DNA of 64,000 bases from Lingula anatina (Eukaryota > Brachiopoda > Lingulata > Lingulida > Lingulidae). The DNA lies in assembly GCF_001039355.2 (NCBI RefSeq), contig NW_019774336.1:479094-543093 (forward strand), given 5' to 3'. Below the pieces are notes generated by a model that was given only the letters and a program-made list of their open reading frames with translations, searched no databases and was not told where the DNA came from. This document shows, one piece after another, positions 24,933 through 35,071 of this stretch (positions within the stretch are counted from its first letter, which is position 1; each line of letters begins with the position of its first letter). The position numbers were made by a program, and so were the translations under genes.

Positions 24933-25714
24933 TAGAAAAGTGTTAAGATAGTTAAAGGGAGGGGGGTTAGAGCTGACTAAGATTTTATTTTAAATTTGAT
25001 ACGGAGGATCTCCCTATTATTTTAGAAAACGATTTACCATTTTAAACGCATAAACTCGTAGATCCCTGTCTTATCTATGATTCATAGAAGACAGTAGAAC
25101 CTATCTTCCAACTACTTTATATGGAGGTGGCGATTTTTTAACGAAAATAGCGTCTTTAAATAGATTTCAACACATTTTATTGGCAAACATCAGCCACACT
25201 TTCCATCAACCCATTCCACAGTAGCCAAACCAATTTTCTATTTTTTATTTTTTCAAATAACTTCTGTCGGTACGAAATTAGGCAACGAGTTACTGCTATT
25301 TCTTTGCTGTCTAGAGGAATTGGCCTCCGAGAGTGGTCTCAAAATTTAGATTATTTATCCATCTATTTATAATGCATATATTTATTTTTTTCTTTTCTAT
25401 TTCATACATTTTAATACCTTTAAAAAATCACGTATAGGCCTGAGATCGGCGTTATGGCGTCAGATCAGGACTTAATGTTAATAGTTTCCTTCCAAGCAGG
25501 TATTGACTCTTTGACACATTCACGGCGTTATAGACATCGAAAGAAACTTTCAGCCAATCCCTTCCTGTGATTTGCGGTCACATGACCAAGGCATTGAAGT
25601 ATGTGAAGCGGCAGGCTAGTATGTTGGTTCACACTTACAGCACGTTGCTGCGGCAGGCAGAGCAACTCTATCACAAACCAGTGGCATGTAACTAGCATTC
25701 TAAGCGAGTACAAC

Positions 25715-25890
25715 ATGAATATCGATGGCTTTTTGTTGATGGGAACTTTCATAATTTTGGCCTCCAGTGCCGACGCGGACTGCGTGGTTGGAGGGGAATC
25801 CCTGGAAAAGAACTCAGCAGTTCTCGTCACTTGCTCGGGGAAAAACATCACCTCCGTGCCCCAGTCAATTCCGAAGAATGTCACCGAACT
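25715..25890 (+). CDS. First exon of a secreted/membrane leucine-rich-repeat protein
   Basis: The ATG at 25715 opens 58 codons plus two bases, ending at a strong donor (GTAAGT at 25891). Residues 1-20 (MNIDGFLLMGTFIILASSAD) look like a signal peptide. The following segment has two cysteines and VTCSGKNITSVPQSIPKNVTEL, a typical LRR N-terminal cap running into the first repeat (pattern V.C....L..VP..IP......L). Such a first exon is found in LRR receptors, peroxidasin-like proteins and LGR-type GPCRs; I cannot choose between them. No downstream LRR exon is visible before the N at 28171 or the opposite-strand protease, so the gene is incomplete here. Confidence 0.65.
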
Positions 25891-28171
25891 GTAAGTAGGC
25901 TGTGTGTGCAATTTGACTTTAATTTTCAGAAACGCGAGAGGTTGTATGATCCCAGTTAATCGCGCCTTGGGATGTGTGTACTCGCTCGCGTTCTATGAAC
26001 TGCATCCGTGTTGGTGTCGGTGCTTGCGGCTGTCGCTTCCAAAATTAATCATTAGCGGCACATTTCAAGCGTGATGCATAGTGAAACCGCAGAAGGCAGC
26101 CTTAAATATCCTAGTGAACTCTTTATGTTGGGTTTATTTACACGCATACTGACTATGTACTTGTCCGTCACCAAGGCTAATCTTTGAAATTAAAGGGGAA
26201 ATGTTTTCAAGTCGAAAACATCGTGCTGAAAAAATTTTCTCAACGGTGAAGTTTTGTCTACTGTACTACGGGACATAAAATGAACTCTGAGTAATTGTGT
26301 GTGCCCACATTCTTATAAGATGGGAGGCACTGAAACACACACCTTCTGATTTCAGAGCACATGTGCTGAGAAGTAAAGTGATTGATGCAGCGCAAAATCT
26401 AATTAATTATCATTGCTTCTCCGAGGAAATAAGTATCTTACTATATTTTATACTTTTGGTTAAGTTTAGTCTTGTACTGATTAAGAGTCTTTTTAAATTA
26501 CATATTTTCTTTTTTCCTTTTCAAAATTTTAAGATTTTTTTTAGAGGGCAAACATAAAAAAATAGCTAAATTTTTTCTAGTGTAGATTTCACTTGGTTTT
26601 AATTCAGCAAATCCCAATGAAAGATTGTCAAACGTTTTTTAGTAAGATCTAGTACAAGAGGACTGCAGTTGAAGTGAAAAGGTTGCAGGGTAGACATTCC
26701 TCATTCTCCAGTAAACAGATGCCACATAAATTTTCAGTAACACCAACTCATACATGTAGGCCTATGTGAATGTCAACCTCTTGAGCAGCAGATTTGTGAA
26801 TGTGATGTCATGTCTTTTTTTTATTTTTGTGTTCTGGATTTTAACTTTTAGTACAATTAGAACTGATACTCTAAGGTGTTTCTGTGCGTAGCACTCATCT
26901 TTCTCACCTGCGTACATCACTGTGATTGAGCTATTTACTTAGTATGTGGCTTATCTCTTCCTCACTACTTCTCCGTGGCCCAAAAAAGATAAGGTATCAG
27001 TATTGACTTGAAAAGTGAATGGTGGTGATCCACATACTCTGATCTCCGTCAGCAGACGTTTACACTTTTTCCCTCTCATCTAGCTAGCTGATGGGCTCCC
27101 TGAGTGTGTAGAAATCATTGGAAACTCTCCTATGCTATCAACATGCCTCTGCCATTTTCAGTTAGTTAAATCTCTGAAACTAAGGGTGGGAGATTGCAAT
27201 CTGTGATGAAAATTCAATGCATAGTCTCAGTAGTTTGAGCAGTTTTCATCTAAGGCTAAAAAACTGATTTTGATTGAAGAATACCAGTATTATTGGATTT
27301 CTTTATTTTCCCCAAAACTGAATTTATCCAGTGGGCCAAAACAGAAACTATGTTAAAAATACTATACTTTTTTTTTTTGCACGTGATGCTCAATTTTCAC
27401 CAAAGGTCAAAAAAGATTTTGGCTAAAGAAAATGAGAAAATGAATAACACTTGGTTCCTTTAATGAAGGCTTTGGTTAATTTTTTCATAACGGCTTTGAT
27501 AAAAATGTTATGTGAGATTAAATCTGGCTTGTGTCTGATGGCATATTCATTATTTTAATCTTTTAAACCTTCTATCAGAAGAAAAACCTATATCCCCTGT
27601 TAAAACATACAGTTTTTACACAGATGCTTCAAACTAGTATTAAAATATCTGAAATAGTTCATTTAAAACAATTATGGCATTTATGAACCTTTTTTTTTTT
27701 TTTTTGGAATAAAAAACTTAATGATTTATTTGGTCATAACTGTTAAAACAAACTATTCATGTGTTTGAATAACAGCTAAGCTAAGAGCCAAACCCCAGTT
27801 TAAAAATCTCCTTCCAAAGATTGCTCATTGATAACTGAAAATAAGGTCCATTTCTATGAAGAAAATATAACCAGGGTAAAAGTAGTATTGATCTGAAAAT
27901 GTGCTGGTATGAAAATTAAGTAAGCTTGATGTTGCGCACACAAACAACAGACAAGCAGACAAAATTTTACCTTGTTATGCCAATTCCTCTTATCATTAAA
28001 ATCCATGGGATTTGAAAATGTGTAGATGTGAGCATGTACACATATTCCTTTTCATCTAAGGGCCTTGTTAATTCTTAGAAATGGGAATAAATGGCACGGA
28101 GTGATGGGATTTCATCTTTATGGCCATCAGAACAACAACCCATACGTGCTTGTATTTCAAGCTGTGTGGAN
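25891..28171. other. Downstream of LRR exon; no further exons seen
   Basis: This should be the first intron of the LRR gene. It is AT-rich and contains no leucine-rich-repeat exon that I can see. It ends at the single N at 28171, where a dispersed repeat copy starts abruptly. Confidence 0.5.
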
Positions 28172-28549
28172 TACACATATGACTTTTGGAAAGCTGTCTG
28201 TAGAAATTTTTCCCATAATTCCTTCCGTAGGGGAGATAATTAGCATTTAATTTTGCCATTTTTGGACAAGGGTGCATTGCAATGAGTGCCACACCTAGAC
28301 CCCAATACCGACAAAGCCCAAATTTTACGTGGAACGAGTTGAGATTATAGGTATCCTAAATCCAAGAGATGGGTATGGAGGCCCTTACCGTCTAGGAGGA
28401 GAAGCGGTAACGGTGACTTGGCGGCGGAGCCGCAGGAGCCGGCGGAGCCACAGGAGCCGGCGGAGCCGCAGGAGCCGGCGGAGCCGGCGGAACATACGGG
28501 TCGGGACTAAAACCATGAGTACCGCCAGCGCCTACGCTGGTGGTACAAT
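28172..28549 (+). repeat. Dispersed repeat, copy A, with expanded 18-bp minisatellite
   Basis: It is nearly identical to 32951-33283 from ACACATATGACTTTTGG to the terminal TGGTGGTACAAT. Inside is a reading frame starting at 28329 (MERVEIIGILNPRDG..., about 75 codons). Its middle is a CGGAGCC/GGAGCCGG minisatellite encoding repeated RRS. Copy A has about 45 bp more of this array than copy B. The 3' end is a hairpin: TACCGCCAGCG, CCTA loop, then CGCTGGTGGTA. The left edge is exactly an N in the assembly. A hairpin near the 3' end is a Helitron-like trait, but the CTRR terminus is missing, so the class is open. Confidence 0.8.
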
Positions 28550-28653
28550 TAATTGATAACAGTCAAAAATGTGAAACCCTATTTCTGATCATAGAACTTT
28601 GCTAAAAGTAGGAAAACATTGAAAATCCTGGAAACGTAGCAGCGAATTAACAT

Positions 28654-28681
28654 TAAAAAAAAAAAAAAAAAAAAAAAAAAA
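28654..28681. repeat. Poly-A run
   Basis: 28 consecutive A about 100 bp beyond dispersed repeat copy A. It may be the tail of a retroposed insert, but no insert boundary is visible. Confidence 0.8.
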
Positions 28682-28982
28682 CTGTCAAATATATGTAGAA
28701 ATATATGAAGGTCCAGTTTATCTCACCTTACTGTTCCAGATCATGAAATACTGATATACACTGTACATGTACTTTGCTGTCATTGATTTTCCAATTATTG
28801 TTCAATGTATTCCATTGACATAAAATAACCAGTCACTTCAAATCGGAACACATTTCAATACTTTTAAACAATTCTTGAAAGTGTGGGAAATACTTTTGAA
28901 GAAAAAGTCCACCAAGAGTGTTCATCTCCACAGCTGTACATTCTGATCTCAGGGATAAATGGGCTGACACACCTACAGCAAC

Positions 28983-31946
28983 TTAGGCAGGAAAGAGGAG
29001 TTGGTGCTTTTGGGTACACGTTGAATTTTTTTTGCCATTTATGACTTGAACCATCTCCTCGTAAGTTAAGGTTTCATTTTCTAAGAGAGCGTCTGCTAGA
29101 GCTTTCTGTTTTTTATAGTGCACAGTCAGTGTTTTCTTGGCTCGTTCATAGGATTCCTAAAAGTAAAATCAAAAGTACATTTTTCTCTTTAAAAATTTAT
29201 GCAATCTCCTTTTTTTATCAAAAATGAACAATTTATCACGTTCTTAAGAGGTATGGGCTGCATCAATCCAATCCCCTTGACATTGATGACATTCACAACA
29301 GATGATCCGCGGACTAAATATGGTCAACCAGACTAAAAAGCAATGCCGAATAATCCCTTAATTAGTGGTGTCCCTGCCTCCGCATGTCACTTGTGCCTTA
29401 CGAAGCCGAGATTTAATCCATGTGGAGACTGGGGGCCATTAAAGGATTAGGCGGCATTGCTTTTAAGTGGGGTCAGCCATATGTAGTCCACAGATCAGTT
29501 AACCTGCAGATCATCTGTTCTGAATGCAGCCATATGTAGTCTGGGGATCAGTTAGTACCCAGACCATCTGTTCTGAATGCTGCCATATGTAGTCTGGGGA
29601 TCAGTTAGTACCCAGACCATCTGTTCTGAATGCTGCCATATGTAGTCTGGGGATCAGTTAGTACCCAGATCATCTTATCTGAATGCTGCCATATAGGTGG
29701 CTGCTTGCACACACCTCAAATCACTTCAGTTTTTGGAACAATAAATGTAAGCACATATTTCACCTCAGTTACACAAATAGACACAACCTGATTCTATGGT
29801 GAAAAAAGTTTTTTTCAGTGAATGTTGTTAAGTTATAAAAATTAATTTTTAAAAATTTATTTCTCACCTATAAGGTATGGCATTTCCACCCATCAACTTT
29901 TGAACAAGGCATTGTGATAAAGGCTTGAAAAATCATGTCTCACAGGTAAAAAAAAACAAACTTTTTACAATCATAAAAAAAAAATCCCCATTTTTTTAAC
30001 TTTGAAAGCTACTTTCATATTATCCAATTACCTGCAGCATCTTCTTGATTTCCTCATCCATCTCTTTCCTGTGTTCTTTGCTGAGAGCATCATCCTCTTT
30101 AAGCGTGCGCAGACCCACCTGCGAGAAAAGTCAGAAAATATTTTCTTAAGCTGAAATGGCACGTTTGGCAGCCATTCTCAAACACAATCACAGCTTTCCC
30201 TGGCAATTTTTTAGCCCTACACGCAGTGCATTTGTAAAGTTGCAGGTGCACCACACATTATACACATCCAAATATAAATTTGATGGCAATTTTTTAGCCC
30301 TACACCCAGTGCATATACTACAGCATATATACCATATTATATGATAGTAAATTCAGTGAGTGGACTGACCTTCTCTGACATGGCCCATTTGGAAACCATG
30401 GACTTGGCAAGGAGACTGGCCCGGTCACAGTCCGCTGAAGCACCTGTTGTGACTTTGCCAGATCCAACCAGTAACTCCTCGGCTGCCCTTCCCCCCAGCA
30501 GCATGTCCAGTCTGCCTAGCAGCTGTTCTCTGTTTAGGCTGGTCACATCTTTCTCTGTGTAAAATGAAGTCTGAAAGCAAAAGTGATTAAGGTTTAAGCA
30601 TAAAACAGTCTAAGAGTATAGATGATTAAGTCCTCGGTATAAAACAGTATTCAACTAGAAAAGCACTCAGAGAGCGCAGACCTCCGCCAGGGCAGCAAAG
30701 TCTCCATCCAATGCCGTTTCACCCCTAAATTTTTGATATTATTGATTACTGATTGATTATTGATCCGGATCTCAACAAAAACTTATCATCTATTCCTTGG
30801 CCCACTTCTGACAGTTCCTGAAAATTTCATCAAAATCGGTCCATAACTTTTTAAGTTTTGTTGATGACAGACAGACAGACAAACAGGTGAAAACATAACC
30901 TCCTTGGCTAAGGTAAAAAAAGGGCAATATTAGTAGTAATTTCTGTCATTTTCTTGAGAACATTTCTAAAGAATTAGCCCAATCCATCATGTATTACTAT
31001 AATTATATACTCACATGTCCAAGAGAGCCATATGACCGGGGCAGTATGGTCAATTTGTGGACCTTTTGAATGCCCTTGCTATAGAACCCCACCAGCACAT
31101 GCCCAGCTTCGTGGTGAGCCGTCAGCAATTTTTCCTCATGAGAATGCAGTTTGACTCTGTTTGCTAGTGTTAAGCTTGAAGAGCAATTGTACTGAATCAG
31201 ATATTCAAAACTTGAAACCAAAGAAATTTTTTCACGAAATCATACTCACTTCTAAGAGTTTTTCATTGCAATGAAGTGGAAAGCAGGAAATTTATTTTAA
31301 GTTTCAGTGGCTGTAGTAATAGGTTTTCCTGCTGCTGATGTTCTGACCAAACAACTCAATCACTGCCCCTTAACTCACAAAAGGACATCACAGTGTGGCA
31401 GATCACAGGTTTGGGAGTTATGTATCATATCTTTTATTATCTCACCCATTCTGATTCTGTCCAGTGCTGTATCAAAGTGAGACACATCTACTTCAGTGGC
31501 GCCATCTACTGCTGCTCTGAGGGCAGCCTGGTTGACGAAGTTGGCCAAGTCAGCACCTAGAAAAAAATTAGACAATTCTGCCAAATGTACCAACTCCTCT
31601 CCAATATTCATTTTTATAGTGATATTGATCATTCATATTTAACTAATAGTTTCAAAGTCAGATGGATGGTTAAGCTATATGTCTCTTGAAGATAAAATTC
31701 ATTGACAAAATGTTAGATGGAAAGCACCACTTTGTGTGAGAGGAAGAAGAAAATGGAAAATAAAGTTTTCACAGCATTCCTTTACTTTAGTATTGGTGGC
31801 ATGCCAACTAATTTGATAAACTCCATTAAATGATCAGTATATTAACTAAATAGCATTAATAACATATAAAACTTAACATCTTTTTTTATCTCCAGACTTA
31901 CCAGTCATGCCAGTCGTCAGCTTGGCTAGCCTACCAATATCTGTGT
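28983..31946 (-). CDS. YME1L1: YME1L-like i-AAA protease, C-terminal protease half only
   Basis: Six minus-strand exons, 31946-31902, 31556-31446, 31163-31015, 30570-30370, 30118-30032 and 29156-28983 (stop 28983-28985), splice in consistent phase to about 255 aa. They match the end of the FtsH/YME1 family. TTGMTGADLANFVNQAALRA is the AAA C-terminal helical region. HHEAGH is the HEXXH zinc site. LGGRAAEELLVGSG and TTGASADCDRAS carry the downstream metal ligand Asp. SMVSKWAMSEK and SYERAKKTL follow. The family degrades inner-membrane proteins from the intermembrane-space side of mitochondria. Walker A/B and all N-terminal exons are missing: a gap and then RBM19 lie upstream. It is a truncated copy or assembly break. 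The assignment to YME1L rather than AFG3L2/SPG7 rests on sequence similarity as read by eye. Confidence 0.85.
29297..29519. repeat. Fold-back MITE, family shared with 35976-36232
   Basis: Ends AACAGATGATC and GATCATCTGTT are perfect inverted repeats. The arms stay similar inward (ACTAAATATGG, AAAGCAATGCCG, TAATCC). It lies in the intron between the last two exons of the YME1L-like gene. Confidence 0.85.
29477..29688. repeat. Four tandem 53-bp units grown from the MITE end
   Basis: Units begin at 29477, 29530, 29583 and 29636, each starting CCATATGTAGTC and ending CTGAATGC-G. The first unit is the right terminus of the fold-back element; the other three are nearly identical amplified copies. 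Confidence 0.9.
30671..30915. repeat. Dispersed repeat with GACCTCCGCCA head and ACAGACAGACAG tail
   Basis: It begins GCGCAGACCTCCGCCAGGG and ends AACCTCCTTGGCTAAGG. The interior has AAATTTCATCAAAATCGGTCC followed by a GACAGACAGACAAAC stretch. I recognise this as a repeat widely scattered in invertebrate genomes. The ends are degenerate inverted repeats, so it may be a MITE; the class is not certain. It lies in an intron of the YME1L-like gene. Confidence 0.6.
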
Positions 31947-32008
31947 CTGCAAACAGAATTATGTACAATGAATTCAACAGTATTTTTCCCTGTGAAACTG
32001 GTTTGACG

Positions 32009-32078
32009 ACCCTTGGGGGGGGGGGGGNNNNNNNNNNNNNNNNNNNNNNNNNNNNNNNNNNNNNNNNNNNNNNNNNNA
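32009..32078. other. Assembly gap beside poly-G
   Basis: A run of G (to 32027) leads into 50 Ns (32028-32077). It lies just upstream of the first visible YME1L-like exon, where the ATPase-domain exons would be expected. Confidence 0.9.
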
Positions 32079-32300
32079 GATTGCCAGTATATGACTTCCT
32101 ATTCAAGTTCAATAGTAACTATGGACCTATCTCTGCCAGTTTTGGAGATAAAAGGGAAACAAAATTTGCAAAGTTCAGTTCATGGTGAAAAGTAGGTCAA
32201 AGGTCAATTTCAAGGTCACATTTAGATTGCCAGTATATGACTTCCTGTTCAACTTCAATAGTAACTATGGACCTATGTCTGCCAGATTTGGAGATATAAG
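32079..32300. repeat. Tandem repeat, about 145-bp period
   Basis: AGATTGCCAGTATATGACTT... and AACTATGGACCTAT...CTGCCAG occur twice, about 145 bp apart, with GGTCAAAGGTCAA between. A GGTCAAAGGTCAA block recurs at about 32916-32931, so this may be part of a larger dispersed element continuing to 33283. Confidence 0.75.
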
Positions 32301-32950
32301 GGACTAAATGTTATAATTTTGGAATTACAATAATGTGCCATAAATTTCATACAGAAAAAAATTAATTAAAATAAAGAAAAGGTCATTTTGGTTGAAATTC
32401 TTGAAATGGGAGGTGCTCACAAGTTCCGGATGTTCAAATTTCATGAAATAATGTCATTTTTGACCAGAAGTTGTCTGCTTTGCCAAGCCTTAAGTTTTAT
32501 TTTTCCAGAGTTCAAAATTTATCATCCATTACCGTACTGCACATTTTGCTTTCACCACCAATATGTACTTTTTGATACAGTGCAACTCGAAAACCGTATG
32601 GAATACAAAAAAATGGAGGCTACCTCCTGTGTTGGGCTTTACATGCTCTACAAAATGCAAAAAAGAATGGGTCTCTAGCATTAACGGTAACCGAATTAGA
32701 GACAGTTTTCAGTTTCGGTATCTTATGGCTGCTTCTCCCGCGAACATGCACCAATTGACCCCAAATTCACGGAGATGAAAGATGACCCCAAGGGTAACAC
32801 TTTCCAATAATATTATTGGTTCAGTCTGTGTGGTGTCTGAATAACAGCGCAAATGGTTTTTTTTCGTAAAAAATTGTTTTTTTGAAAATTTTGGCCCGTT
32901 TGACCTTGAAATAAAGGTCAAAGGTCAAATCCAAGGGCATATTTGAAATC

Positions 32951-33283
32951 TACACATATGACTTTTGGAAAGCCGTCTGTAGAAAAATTTCCCATAATTC
33001 CTTCTGTAGGGTAGATAATTAGCATTTAATTTTGCCATTTTTGGACAAGGGTGCATTGCAATGAGTGCCACACCTAGACCCCGCTTCCGACAAAGCCCAA
33101 ATTTTACGTGGAACGAGTTGAGATTATAGGTGACCTAAATCCAAGAGATGGGCATGGAGGCCCTTATCGTCTAGGAGGAGAAGCGGTAACGGTGAGATGG
33201 CGGCGGAGCCAGAGGAGCCGGCGGAACATGCGGGTCGGGACTAAAACCATGTGTACCGCCAGCGCCTACGCTGGTGGTACAAT
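32951..33283 (+). repeat. Dispersed repeat, copy B
   Basis: The same unit as 28172-28549, with a contracted minisatellite (about one unit of GGAGCCGG). The reading frame from 33108 is preserved (MERVEIIGDLNPRDGHGG..., 75 codons, reading on past the repeat), and the terminal hairpin TACCGCCAGCG-CCTA-CGCTGGTGGTA is intact. It ends 78 bp before the last visible RBM19 exon. Confidence 0.85.
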
Positions 33284-33361
33284 AACTTTGTTGTATCCAA
33301 ACATCTTATTTTCTCAACAATTTGAATCGACATGAGTGTTATACAAGTTTCAGTGTCATAC

Positions 33362-35005
33362 CTTTACTTCCCATTGCCTCGGTTCTTCTTCTTGGACTGA
33401 TTCTTCATTCTCTTGTTGCTTTTTTAGGAGAACTCTTTTTCCTCCTTCAAATAAGACAATGACTGTCATTTCACAACAGACTTTACCATGAGTTTCAGAG
33501 TCTCACTACTGGAAGCGAACTTGTATTATAAACATACCTATATTATTTCTAGCAGTATTTGCATTGTGCAAAGAAATGTCAGCATCAGTACTCTGAAACT
33601 CGAGGTGCTATGAGTATGAACACATGAAAAAGTATCATTGAAAAACATTTTTGTTCAAAATTATTTTAACTGATGTACCATTTGTTACATAAATTTCGGT
33701 TTGGCCAGATAATGAAACAAAGATATTATCAATATGATATATAATAAATGAAAACTTGATTGTGTGAAAAGAAAAATGATAATATTTATGCAAATACACT
33801 TACTCTTTTAACAAGCAAATATTTTGACTACACTTTTACATAATTTCTACTTTGTGATAGGTATGTCCATCTGTACACATACCAATGAAGTTCTTATTTC
33901 TCCTTAAAGCTTGGTCCACGTCAGTCTCCTTTGCAAATCTTACAAATGCTACCCCTGAAAGAGGGGAAAATTAATTTTCATGCATGTTGGTACATTAATT
34001 TCATTCATTTGTTGCAGCATTAAAAAACTGCACAAAAATAAAATTCAGTTTCAGTTAAAACATTTTGTGGATATCTTTTGCATTGGCCAGAACTTAAGAT
34101 GGTAAAAACTCTCAGGAAATTTTCAGAGATAATGAAACAGGTGTAAGTTTTATACTGTTGACCACNGACAGCTGTCTCTGGTGCCACCAGGTGCTTTGAA
34201 GGGAATCATCAGAGTGAGGTTCATAAATGCACAGGTCATAAATGCTGATGATTAAATCATACCAATTGTCCTTTTCTTTGCATTCCTGGGTATACGTATG
34301 GATTTAACAGCAAGCGGGGTAAAAAATTCCTTGATCTGTTTCTGTAAAATACAAATTTAAATAACAACAACAATAATAAAAACAATTACAAGTAGAAGAT
34401 AAAAAGAAGAAAAGATGCAGCATTAAAACATTTTCATAAATTGTGCAAATATATTTATATTATCTCAAATATAAAAAGCTTACAAACCTCCTTTATGTTT
34501 GTAGGCAATCCTCTCATTTTTACCACATACTCTGAAGAGTCTAATGCATCCATGCTCTGAAAAGTATAACAAATATCTAAACCATCATTCTTCAAATGTA
34601 TAATGACCACTGAAAAGCTTACGCAGCTGCATCTATAAAATAGCAGAATCTCAATTCATTCAATGACTACAATCCTGACATCTGTTGTGACTATATAAAG
34701 AACATACTTTACTTGTCATTTTGTCATATAACTAAGGATAACTGATTCAGCCAAATTCACAACCTTGTACTGATATAATTCCACTCACTCTGTTTTCTCT
34801 TGTTGTTTCCTCTTCCTCCTGTTTATCATCATCTTCATCCTCATCTGTGTCTGACTCACTGGAGCTTGTATCACTCAGCAAGCCACTGGACTTCATTTTG
34901 GATTTGAGGTACTAGGACAAAAAACAGGACACTGGATATACATATACAAGTTACAACTATGAGAAAGTTTGTCATCAAATTTATTTACACGCACGCACGT
35001 GCACG

Positions 35006-35071
<66 letters not shown>

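Larger units (their letters stand above)
20658..25714. other. About 5 kb without recognisable genes
   Basis: No conserved exon was found on either strand. It contains a fold-back element (24229-24519), a CA microsatellite (24905-24932) and scattered low-complexity A/T. Reading frames such as 21988-22224 and 23577-23858 show no known domain and no matching splice structure. Confidence 0.5.
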
